Assembly (NCBI RefSeq): GCF_000725805.1
Contig: NZ_JOFT01000048.1
Span: forward strand, 1 to 45,124
Source of the DNA: Streptomyces xanthophaeus
Lineage (GTDB): Bacteria > Actinomycetota > Actinomycetes > Streptomycetales > Streptomycetaceae
Length of the DNA stretch: 45,124 nt
Reading direction: 5' to 3'
Position 1 is the stretch's first letter. Each line of letters begins with the position of its first letter. The translations under genes and the position numbers were made by a program. The notes beneath the pieces are model-generated. The model did not search any database, was not told the origin of the DNA, and saw only the letters and a program-made list of their open reading frames with translations. Positions 16,994 through 24,411 of the stretch are shown piece by piece.

Positions 16994-17404
16994 GGCCTCC
17001 CCAGCCTCCCCCAGCTCAACCCCGCTGCCGGGGGTCGGTGTTCCGTCATTTAAACGGCGTGAGCCTACTACTGCCACGCAGCGGCTTCGAAGGCGTGTCC
17101 GGACGTTTTCGGCCGGACCCCTGGACGAAGATCACCAGTTGTCCGATACTTCCGGTCAAGAGCAGCCCGATATGTGGCAGATGACACTTGGTGGGGCGTC
17201 AGTTCCTGCAATCGGATGGATGGCTGGAATTATTCGTTCCGCGATCGGACGGTCAGGTGAGGTGTCCGCGATGCGGGAATCTCTGGTGACCGCCGGACGT
17301 CTGTCTGTTCGAGGGGACGCATGGGGACGGACGACGGGGTAGACGACGGGTAGGCGCCGTGGGCGGCAGGCACGGCGGACCGCGTGGTGGGGAGTGGGCG
17401 GACC
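16994..17404. promoter_or_regulatory. Divergent control region between cvnA and a small membrane protein
   Basis: These 411 bases are less GC-rich than the genes around them and hold no convincing ORF. An A/T cluster at 17047-17054 (CATTTAAA) and another at 17226-17238 (GGAATTATTCG) are the likeliest promoter positions, but clear hexamer pairs were not found. GACGACGGG-type direct repeats lie at about 17330-17352. Confidence 0.35.
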
Positions 17405-17857
17405 ATGAGCAGGTACGAGGAAGACGCAGGCAGCGGCGGCGCCGGAGCTGGTGTGCGGGCTCCGGCCGGCCTGTGGGTGGAGGAACCGGCCCGCCGGCGC
17501 CGGATGCCGGACCCGGTGCGGACCGCAGCGGTGCGGGCGGTGCTGATCGTGGCCGTGACCCTGACCCAGGCGACGATCAGCTTCTTCCTCGCGCTCACCG
17601 GGTCCTGGCTGGCCTTCCCCATGTCCCTAGGCGCCGTAGCGGGGACCGTCGTGGCCACTTGGGGCGTCCTGGACGTGTGGATCACCCGGCAGACGTGGAA
17701 CCAGCGGTACGGGGTCCTGTCCGCGCCGAGCAGCACGGCCCGCGCCCGGCGCCGCGAGGCGCAGCGGGCGGCCCAGGCGGCGCGGGCCTCGCGCGAGCGC
17801 GGCCCGGGCCGGATAACCCGGGAGGACGGCCCCCTGGCCGGCTTCGGACGGGGCTAG
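17405..17857 (+). CDS. Small actinobacterial membrane protein, function unknown
   Basis: A 150-residue protein with two predicted transmembrane helices (AVLIVAVTLTQATISFFLAL and FPMSLGAVAGTVVATWGVLD), an acidic/Gly-rich N-terminus and a basic Arg/Ala-rich cytoplasmic tail (TARARRREAQRAAQAARASR). I recognise no named family. The ATG at 17405 is chosen over GTG 17384 because the conserved-looking part begins MSRYEED; the SD is weak either way. It is divergent from cvnA and convergent with the SMC-like gene. The tail-coding sequence contains a 28-base segment that recurs exactly 140 bases downstream in the terminator region. Confidence 0.75.
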   Translation: MSRYEEDAGSGGAGAGVRAPAGLWVEEPARRRRMPDPVRTAAVRAVLIVAVTLTQATISFFLALTGSWLAFPMSLGAVAGTVVATWGVLDVWITRQTWNQRYGVLSAPSSTARARRREAQRAAQAARASRERGPGRITREDGPLAGFGRG

Positions 17858-17904
17858 GCGGCAACGCACCCGGCCCGGCCCGCGCCCGGCGCCGCGAGGC
17901 GCAG
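17737..17904. repeat. Exact 28-base direct repeat
   Basis: The same 28 bases (GGCCCGCGCC ... GCGAGGCGCAG) occur at 17737-17764, inside the membrane-protein gene, and at 17877-17904, inside the downstream hairpin. The copies are exactly 140 bases apart. Confidence 0.9.
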
Positions 17905-17920
17905 GGGGCGGGGCCGGGTG
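17867..17920. terminator. Bidirectional terminator between membrane protein and SMC-like gene
   Basis: CACCCGGCCC (17867-17876) pairs with GGGCCGGGTG (17911-17920). Within the 34-base interior, part of the 28-base repeat can form a second small hairpin. The structure sits between the stops of two convergent genes. Confidence 0.65.
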
Positions 17921-17935
17921 CGGGGGCGGGCCGGG

Positions 17936-20900
17936 TCAGGAAGGCGTGCCCCTGCGGAACATCCGGGTGGCCGTGATCTCGCCGTGGATGGTCTCCCCCT
18001 CCGGGGAGGGCTGCGGCAGCCCCGGGCGCAGGTGTTCCTCCACGCTGATGTACTTCAGGCCCGCCCTCAGGTCCGCGTCGTTGCGCAGCCGGATCACCAG
18101 CGGGAACTCGGCGAGGGCCGTGGTGTCGAACAGGCCCGTCGTGTACAGCAGCTGGACGCCCAGCGCGTCGGAAACGGCCCGCTGGAGCTCCAGCAGGTAC
18201 GTGGCGTTCGCGCGGCCGATCGGGTTGTCGAGGAACAGCGTGCCCGCGTGGCGGTGCTTGTCGCGGCCTCGGTCGTTGCTGCGCAGCGCCGCCATGGTGC
18301 AGTACAGGGCGATCGCCGCGGTCAGCAGCTGCCCGCCGGAGAAGACGTCGCCCATCTGCCCGACCGGGACCCGCTCGGCGCGCAGCACCGCGTCCGGCTT
18401 GAGGATCTCCACGGAGATGCCCTTGGGCTCCAGCGCCGCCTGGACCGCCCTCAGCAGCAGGGACATGCCGTCGCGGCGGCCCTCGCCGAAGGAGGCGGTG
18501 CTGTTCTTCTTCACCGCCGCGCGGGTGGCCTCGTCGATGACCTCGCCCAGGCGCTCGGTGAGCGTGGCCTGGTCGGGCTCCTCGAAGCGGATCCGCAGGA
18601 ACTCCTGGCCCGACCATTCGCCGAGGCCTTCCGGCAGCTGGGACAGCCGCTGCGCGGACCGCAGCGTGGCCAGGGCCGATTCGACGAGGCCGCGCAGCCG
18701 GTCGACGATGCTGTCGCGGTTGCGTTCCAGCTGCGCCAGCTCGTCGGTCAGGACGCGCAGCCGGGGTGCGAAGGCCGCGGCCCAGGCCGCCGCGTGCTCG
18801 GGCAGCGCGGAGGCGGGGAGTTCGCGGATCTGCTGGCGCGCGGGGGTGCGTACCTGCTCGTAGCGGGTGGCATTGGCGTGCCGGACCAGGACGTCGCTCG
18901 CCTCGCGCACCGCGGACTCGGCGGCCGACAGGTCGGCCGCGCAGCTGCGCAGGGAGCGGCGGGCCTCGGTGGCGGACTGCCGGGCCTCCTCCAGGGTGCC
19001 GGGGTGCGGCGCCGGCTCATGCTCGTCCTCCGGGTGCGTGTGGTCGCGCAACAGGTCCCGGAGCAGGGCCGCGGTCTCCTCGAAGCCGCCGGCCCCGTCC
19101 TCGGCGGCCCGGTGGGCGCGCAGCAGGTCCGCGTGGGCGGAGCGGGCGTGCTCCACGGCCGCGGTGTGGGCGCCGAGCTGGGCGGTGGCCGTACGCAGCA
19201 GGGCCTGCGCCTGCTCCACGTCCGCCGGGACCAGGTCCTCGGGCAGTTCGGTGTGCGCCTCGCCCTCGGCGGGGGCGTGCCGCTCGGCCTCGCCGCGCAG
19301 CCGGCCCAGCTGCTCGCTGGCGTGCGAGGCACGGGTCTCCAGCATCTGCACGAAGGACTCGGCGCGGGCGGCGGCCGCCTGGCGGGACGGGCCGTCGGCG
19401 CCGTCGGTCCCTTCGAGGAGCTGGGCCGCGCGGGTACGGACCTTGTTGGTGAGGCGGTCGAGTTCGGTGAGGGCGGCGCTCTCGTCGCTCTCGGCGCGGG
19501 CCTGTTCCGCGCGCAGGTCGGCGCCGACGCCGACCTTCTCGTAGAGCTGGGAGGCGGCGCGATAGGCCTCGCGCAGGTCGGGCAGCGGGGGCCGCTGCCC
19601 GTCGGCGCGGCCGTCGTCCTCGGGAAGGGGTTCGGGGGCGCCCGCGATCTCGGCGCGCTCGGCCCGCAGGGCCCGGGCGGTGCGCCGGGCGTCGTCGGCG
19701 GCCCGCTGGGCGGCCCGGCGGTCCTCGTCGGCGGACCGGGCCCGGTCCAGGCAGACCTCGGCGCGGGCCTCCGACTCGGCGGCCTCGTCGGCGAGTTCCC
19801 GCAGCCTGGCCTGCCAGCCCGCGCGTTCGCGCAGCCGGAAGGCGAGGCCTGCAAGGGCGTCGGCGACGCGGCGGGCCCGCTGGGCGGTGTCCTGGCGCTC
19901 GTCGCGCAGGCGGGTGGCGTCGGCGGCGGCCTCTTCGGCCTCAGCGCGTACCGTACGGGCCTCCGCGAGCTCGGCGTCGGCCTCCTCGGCGAACGTACGG
20001 GCGGCCTCGGCCTGCTGCGCGAGCTCGGCGAGGCGGCCGGGCGGGCAGCCGGTGCGCCAGGAGGCGAGGCGGGCGGCGAGCTCGCGGTCCCCGGAGAGGC
20101 GGGCGGCCAGGGTGCGGATCTCGGCGTCGCGGTCGGTGGCGCGGGTGCGCAGCGCGCGGCGCTCCTCGTCGGCGGCGTGCTCGTCGTGCATGGCCGGGTT
20201 CGGCGGCACGATGAAGATCCCGGATTCGCCCGTACCGGAGCCGGAGCCGGCCGGGGGTACGGGCGCCAGCAGGGCGGCGGCCGTGCCCACGGCGACGGTG
20301 GAGCGCGGGAGCAGGGCGGCGCCGGAGAGGACCTCGCGGGCCCGGCTGTGGGTGTCGGGGTCGGTGATGACGACGCCGTCGACGAGCTCGGGGCGGGCGG
20401 CGAGGACGGCGGCGTGGTCGGCGGGGTCCACGGACTGGGCCAGGTAGCGCCAGCCGGGGAGGGCCGGGATGCCGTGCTCGCCGAGGTACTCGACGGTGGC
20501 GAGGACGTCGGGGCCGGGCGGCAGCAGGCCGCCGTCGCCGAGCGCGCCGAGGATGCGGGCGTCGTCGGCGGCGGCGGTGCGCAGCTCGAACAGCTGGCGT
20601 TCGGCCGAGGCGACCGAGTCGGTGAGCAGGGTGCGCAGTTCGTCGGCGCCGCGGTCGAGGTCCTCGGCGGTGAGCCGTCCGGCGGCGGTGGCCAGAGCGG
20701 AGCGGGCCTCGCCCTGGGCGACGGCCTGCGGGCCGCCGGGCGTACGGCGTCCCGTGCCCGGGCCGGAGCCGGGGTGCTGCCCGGGCGCGGCAGGGCCGGT
20801 GTCCGCGGCGGGGTCCTGGCCGGCCCTGGGCGAGGGCACCGGGGCGTCGGTGGCGCAGGGCAGGCCGAGGAGGTCGGCCAGCCGGGGTGCGGCAGCGAGG

Positions 20901-22699
20901 GAGGCGGCGGTGCGGTGTTCCGCGTCGTGGGCGGCTTCGGCCGCTTCGGCCGCGTCGGCGGCGCGGGCGGCGGTGAGTTCGGCGCGGGACTCCGCGGCGG
21001 CGGCCTCGCGGGCGGCTTCGGAGGTGGTCCTGGCGGCTTCCCTGGCCTCGTCCCAGGCGGCCACGGCGGTCTGCTCCGCATCGGCGGCGGCGAGGGCGGC
21101 GCGGGCCGGGTCGGCGTCGGGCGCGGAGTCGTCGAGCCAGCCCGCGCGGACGGCCTCGGCGGTCTCCTGCTGGACCTCACCGAGGCGCGAGCGCAGGTGT
21201 TCGGCCTCGCTGCGGGCCCGCTGGGCTGCCGTGGCGGCGGCGGTGGCGTCGCGGTGGGCGGCCTCGCCCGCGGTCTGCAGGACGGCGGAGCGTTCCTCCT
21301 CCTCGTTGGCGACGCGCTCCCCGTGCTCGGCGGCGGTGTGCAGGGCGCGTACGAGGTCGGCGGCGGCCGTGGCGCGGGCGGCGAGTGCGGGAGCGGCGTC
21401 CCGTTCGGCCTCCAGGATGGCGGCGGCGACCCGGGCGGACCGGTCGGCGGCGGCGCGGTGGCGCAGGACGGTCTCGGCGGCCTGCCAGGCGGAGTGCAGC
21501 GTCCGGGCTTCGAGGAGTTCGCGGCGCTGGGCGGCGGCGGCCTTGTCGGCGACGGTGAGGGCCAGCGAGGCGTGCCGGTAGGCGAGTTCGGCGGAGACCG
21601 CGGCGCTGCGGGCCCGGGCCGATTCGGCGGCGGTGACCTCGTGGGCGGCGCCGGTGACGCGCTGGGCGAGGTCGGCGGCGCGGCCGCGTTCGGCGGTGGC
21701 GCGGGCGGACAGCCGCCGGGCGAGGGTGCGGGTGCGGCGTTCGGCGCCCGCGTGGACGTCGCGCAGCCGGGAGCGGGTCCCGGCTGCCTCCACGATCTTG
21801 GTGAGCAGGTCCACCGAGCCCGCGGTGAAGTCCCGTTCGGCCATCAGCTCGGCGCGGCGGCCGAGCTTGTTGCCGAAGCCGTGCACGAGGTCGGCGAGCC
21901 CGTCGGTGTCGCGGGTGTCGGTGACGGCGCGCAGCAGCAGGTCGGTGAAGTCGGAGTCCTTCTTGACCGCGAAGAGGCCGGCGGCCTCGCCCTCGTCCGC
22001 GTTCATCTCGCGCTGGTAGCGGAAGAGTTCGGGGTCGAGGCCGAGTTCGGTGAGGTGCTCGTTCCAGCGGTCGTGGATCTCCTCCCAGCCCACTTCGAGG
22101 TGCGGGTACGCCTTGCCCGCGTCGGTGAGGGCGTCGCGGAAGCCCTTCATGGTGCGGCGCCGGCCCTGGGCGCCGGAGACGCCTTCGACGGGCGGCCGGA
22201 CGGTGGTGGCCTCGGCGACGGGCAGGTTGTCGAGGCTCAGTCCGGGGCCGGGGCGGAAGGAGTACCAGGCCTCGGCGAACTTGCGCGGGTCGTTGGAGAC
22301 CTGGCGGCCGCGCCATTCGCTGACCTTGCCGACGACCAGGCACTCACCGGTCTGGGTGTGCTGCCACTCCAGGGCGACGTGGCCGCAGTCGTCCGCGAGG
22401 AGGAACTTGCGCAGTACGCCGGAGCTGGCGCCGCCGAGGGTGTTGCGGTGGCCCGGCAGCATCACCGAGAAGATCAGCTTGAGCAGGACGGACTTGCCGC
22501 CGCCGTTCTCCAGGAACAGCACGCCGGCGGGCGCGGGGCGGCGCGGCGGGCCGGTGGGCTCGTCCTCGAAGAACTCCGCCTGGGCGGGCGCCGGGTGGGG
22601 CACCGGCTCACCGACTCCGCGCAGGTCGAGCACGGTGTCGGCGTAGCGCGCGCCGGCGGGCCCGATGGAGTAGAGGCGGATCCGGGACAGCTCGTACAT
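17936..22699 (-). CDS. SMC/MukB-like condensin ATPase (JetC/MksB type)
   Basis: A 1587-residue ABC-type ATPase. The N-terminal head carries Walker A (ENGGGKS, residues 64-70). Long Ala/Glu/Arg-rich coiled coils follow, interrupted by a globular hinge-like region (~715-840, with YLGEHGIPALPGWRYLAQSV and DGVVITDPDTHSRAREVLSG). The C-terminal head has the ABC signature FSGGQ (1453-1457) and Walker B LFLDNPIG, with Asp1491. The residue after Asp1491 is Asn1492, where most SMC and ABC ATPases have the catalytic Glu. Kleisin-like and KITE-like genes lie upstream in the same operon, matching the MksF-MksE-MksB / JetA-JetB-JetC order. Such complexes extrude DNA loops; in Wadjet systems they recognise small circular plasmids. 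The start ATG has only a weak purine tract upstream; the gap from the KITE gene is 72 bases. Confidence 0.85.
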   Translation of the reverse strand: MYELSRIRLYSIGPAGARYADTVLDLRGVGEPVPHPAPAQAEFFEDEPTGPPRRPAPAGVLFLENGGGKSVLLKLIFSVMLPGHRNTLGGASSGVLRKFLLADDCGHVALEWQHTQTGECLVVGKVSEWRGRQVSNDPRKFAEAWYSFRPGPGLSLDNLPVAEATTVRPPVEGVSGAQGRRRTMKGFRDALTDAGKAYPHLEVGWEEIHDRWNEHLTELGLDPELFRYQREMNADEGEAAGLFAVKKDSDFTDLLLRAVTDTRDTDGLADLVHGFGNKLGRRAELMAERDFTAGSVDLLTKIVEAAGTRSRLRDVHAGAERRTRTLARRLSARATAERGRAADLAQRVTGAAHEVTAAESARARSAAVSAELAYRHASLALTVADKAAAAQRRELLEARTLHSAWQAAETVLRHRAAADRSARVAAAILEAERDAAPALAARATAAADLVRALHTAAEHGERVANEEEERSAVLQTAGEAAHRDATAAATAAQRARSEAEHLRSRLGEVQQETAEAVRAGWLDDSAPDADPARAALAAADAEQTAVAAWDEAREAARTTSEAAREAAAAESRAELTAARAADAAEAAEAAHDAEHRTAASLAAAPRLADLLGLPCATDAPVPSPRAGQDPAADTGPAAPGQHPGSGPGTGRRTPGGPQAVAQGEARSALATAAGRLTAEDLDRGADELRTLLTDSVASAERQLFELRTAAADDARILGALGDGGLLPPGPDVLATVEYLGEHGIPALPGWRYLAQSVDPADHAAVLAARPELVDGVVITDPDTHSRAREVLSGAALLPRSTVAVGTAAALLAPVPPAGSGSGTGESGIFIVPPNPAMHDEHAADEERRALRTRATDRDAEIRTLAARLSGDRELAARLASWRTGCPPGRLAELAQQAEAARTFAEEADAELAEARTVRAEAEEAAADATRLRDERQDTAQRARRVADALAGLAFRLRERAGWQARLRELADEAAESEARAEVCLDRARSADEDRRAAQRAADDARRTARALRAERAEIAGAPEPLPEDDGRADGQRPPLPDLREAYRAASQLYEKVGVGADLRAEQARAESDESAALTELDRLTNKVRTRAAQLLEGTDGADGPSRQAAAARAESFVQMLETRASHASEQLGRLRGEAERHAPAEGEAHTELPEDLVPADVEQAQALLRTATAQLGAHTAAVEHARSAHADLLRAHRAAEDGAGGFEETAALLRDLLRDHTHPEDEHEPAPHPGTLEEARQSATEARRSLRSCAADLSAAESAVREASDVLVRHANATRYEQVRTPARQQIRELPASALPEHAAAWAAAFAPRLRVLTDELAQLERNRDSIVDRLRGLVESALATLRSAQRLSQLPEGLGEWSGQEFLRIRFEEPDQATLTERLGEVIDEATRAAVKKNSTASFGEGRRDGMSLLLRAVQAALEPKGISVEILKPDAVLRAERVPVGQMGDVFSGGQLLTAAIALYCTMAALRSNDRGRDKHRHAGTLFLDNPIGRANATYLLELQRAVSDALGVQLLYTTGLFDTTALAEFPLVIRLRNDADLRAGLKYISVEEHLRPGLPQPSPEGETIHGEITATRMFRRGTPS

Positions 22700-22771
22700 G
22701 GCGGCGGACTCTCGTGGTGTCTTGGTACGGAGGGCAGGTGGCCGGGGGCGGGTGGCCTGAGGGCGGGTGGC

Positions 22772-23674
22772 TCAGGCGTGGAAGGGGAGTCCGGCGTCGG
22801 CTGCCAGCTCCAGGTCGTCGCCCTCGGGCGGCGGCAGGAGGGTGGCACTGCCGTCGCTGACGGCGACGACGCCGAGTTCCAGGAGTTCGGCCATGGCCGC
22901 GCTGCCCGCCATGTCGCGGACCTGGAGCTGGTAGCGGGGGGTGGTGCGGTAGGTGCCGCCGGAGTCGTCCCCGGTGCGCTGGAGGAAGCCGGATTCGGTG
23001 AGGAAGGCGGCGGCCTTGCCGACGATGCCGGTGGTGGAACCGGCCAGGCGGCGGGCGTCCTTGGTGGCGCCGGTCGCACTGCGGCGGGCGTAGACGCGCC
23101 AGGCGGCCTCCAGGCCGGGGGCGTCGGTGGCGGGGTCGGTGTTCTCGCCGAGTTCCTCGGCGCGCTCCTCCAGGCGGCGGCAGGTCTGCCGGACGAAGGC
23201 GTCGACGCCGTTGACGGTGACACGGCCGATGTAACCGTCGTCGGCGAGGTCCTCGGGGCGGGGGAAGGCGAGGGCCGCGACGGCCAGGTGGGCGAGGCCG
23301 TGCAGGAAGCGGTCCGCGGAGTCGGCGGTGGTGCGGCGGGCGTAGTCGCCCATGCGGACGGCGAAGACGGAGTCCTCGCCCGCGGCGACGGCCATGCCCG
23401 CGCGCGGGGACACCTCGAGGACGACGAGGCCGAGGCCGGTGGCCACGGCGTCGGCGAGACGGCCGAAGGCGGGCTCTTCGCGGTAGCGGCGCAGCAGCTC
23501 GGCGTACTCGGCGTCGCGGGCGGGGAGCAGCTTGGGCTGGAGCCCGAACGCGACGAGCCGGGCCGCGTCGGCGGCGTCGGCGGGGGTCAGCGCCCCGGCG
23601 GGGGCGGGCGCGACGGGAGCCGACGGCGCGTCGGGCTCGCTCCACGCGGGGTGCTCGGCGTGGTGGTCGCTCAC
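22772..23674 (-). CDS. KITE/MukE-like subunit of the condensin complex (JetB/MksE type)
   Basis: A 300-residue protein. After an Ala/Pro-rich start there is a tandem winged-helix-type fold typical of SMC partner proteins: LRRYREEPAFGRLADAVATG, VFAVRMGDYARR, GYIGRVTVNGVDAFVRQTCRR, and late KAAAFLTESGFLQRTGD with ...GTYRTTPRYQLQVRDMAG. This assignment comes from these elements and from position between a kleisin-like gene and an SMC-like gene; no database search was possible. The GTG start at 23674 overlaps the stop of the repeat gene by four bases (GTGA) and has AGGAGA seven bases upstream, so translation is coupled. Confidence 0.75.
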   Translation of the reverse strand: MSDHHAEHPAWSEPDAPSAPVAPAPAGALTPADAADAARLVAFGLQPKLLPARDAEYAELLRRYREEPAFGRLADAVATGLGLVVLEVSPRAGMAVAAGEDSVFAVRMGDYARRTTADSADRFLHGLAHLAVAALAFPRPEDLADDGYIGRVTVNGVDAFVRQTCRRLEERAEELGENTDPATDAPGLEAAWRVYARRSATGATKDARRLAGSTTGIVGKAAAFLTESGFLQRTGDDSGGTYRTTPRYQLQVRDMAGSAAMAELLELGVVAVSDGSATLLPPPEGDDLELAADAGLPFHA

Positions 23675-24411
23675 GGGCGGCTCTCCTCGGCGGTACGGGT
23701 GGGGACGGACAGGGGCGCGGACCCGGACGGCTGCGCGGGCACGCGGACGAGGACGGGCAGTCGCACGGGCCCACTGGCGGGGGCGGGCAGCCACGCGGAT
23801 CCGCCGGCGGCGACGGGCAGCCGCACAGGCACTCCGGCGGCGACGGGCAGCGGCGCGAGGCCACCGACAGAAGCGGGCAGGCGCGCGGGCACACCGCTGG
23901 AGGCGGGCAGCCGCACAGGCCCACCCGCGGCGACGGGGAACCCCGCGACACCGCCGGCGGCCGCGGACAGCCGGGCAGACGCTCCGCCGGAGGCGGACAG
24001 CCGGGCAGACGCTCCGCCGGAGGCGGACAGCCGGGCAGACCCTCCGCCGGAGGCGGGCAGCCGCGCAGGCGCGCCGGCAGCGACGGGGAACCGCGCAGGC
24101 CCACTGGCGGGAACGGGAAGCCGCGCAGGCACACCGACGGCGACCGGGAACCGCGCAGGCACACCGGCGGCGACCGGGAACCGCGCAGGCACGTCGGCGG
24201 CGACGCGGAACGGGGCGAGACCACCGGCAGGCTCGGGCAGCCGCGCAGGCACGTCGGCGGAGGCGGGTGGCCGTGCTCCGGCAGGGGGCGACACCGGCGT
24301 GGGCCGGTGCGCAGGCGGCGGAGTGGGCGCAAGCAGCCGCCTGGGCCGGTGCGCGGGCGGCCGGGTGGGCGCAAGGACCCGCCCGGGCGGGTGCGCGGGT
24401 CGGTGGGTCAT
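23671..24411 (-). CDS. Decapeptide-repeat protein coupled between kleisin and KITE genes
   Basis: A 246-residue ORF. Residues 1-51 hold three 14-residue units of the type PPAHRPRRLLAPTP. Residues 52-231 are 18 back-to-back decapeptides with consensus AGVPARLPVA. Residues 232-246 form a short tail. The protein is Pro/Ala/Val/Arg-rich, has no Lys or Cys and very few acidic residues, so it is strongly basic and probably extended or disordered. Evidence that it is translated: the ATG overlaps the kleisin stop (ATGA), GGAGG stands four bases upstream, and its TGA overlaps the GTG of the KITE gene. Because the DNA unit is 30 bases, other frames are also open, but those lack this start/stop fit. It resembles no family I know; it could be an expanded linker between subunits. 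Confidence 0.6.
   Translation of the reverse strand: MTHRPAHPPGRVLAPTRPPAHRPRRLLAPTPPPAHRPTPVSPPAGARPPASADVPARLPEPAGGLAPFRVAADVPARFPVAAGVPARFPVAVGVPARLPVPASGPARFPVAAGAPARLPASGGGSARLSASGGASARLSASGGASARLSAAAGGVAGFPVAAGGPVRLPASSGVPARLPASVGGLAPLPVAAGVPVRLPVAAGGSAWLPAPASGPVRLPVLVRVPAQPSGSAPLSVPTRTAEESRP
23719..24258. repeat. 30-base minisatellite, 18 tandem units
   Basis: Eighteen contiguous 30-base units fill exactly 540 bases. The two units at 23971-24000 and 24001-24030 are identical and the next differs at three positions, showing recent duplication; units towards the ends are more diverged. Unit length is a multiple of three, so gain or loss keeps the reading frame open. Confidence 0.88.

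Noticed and set aside
23719..24258. CRISPR array
   Set aside because: The 30-base units are contiguous with no unique spacers, and no cas genes are present.
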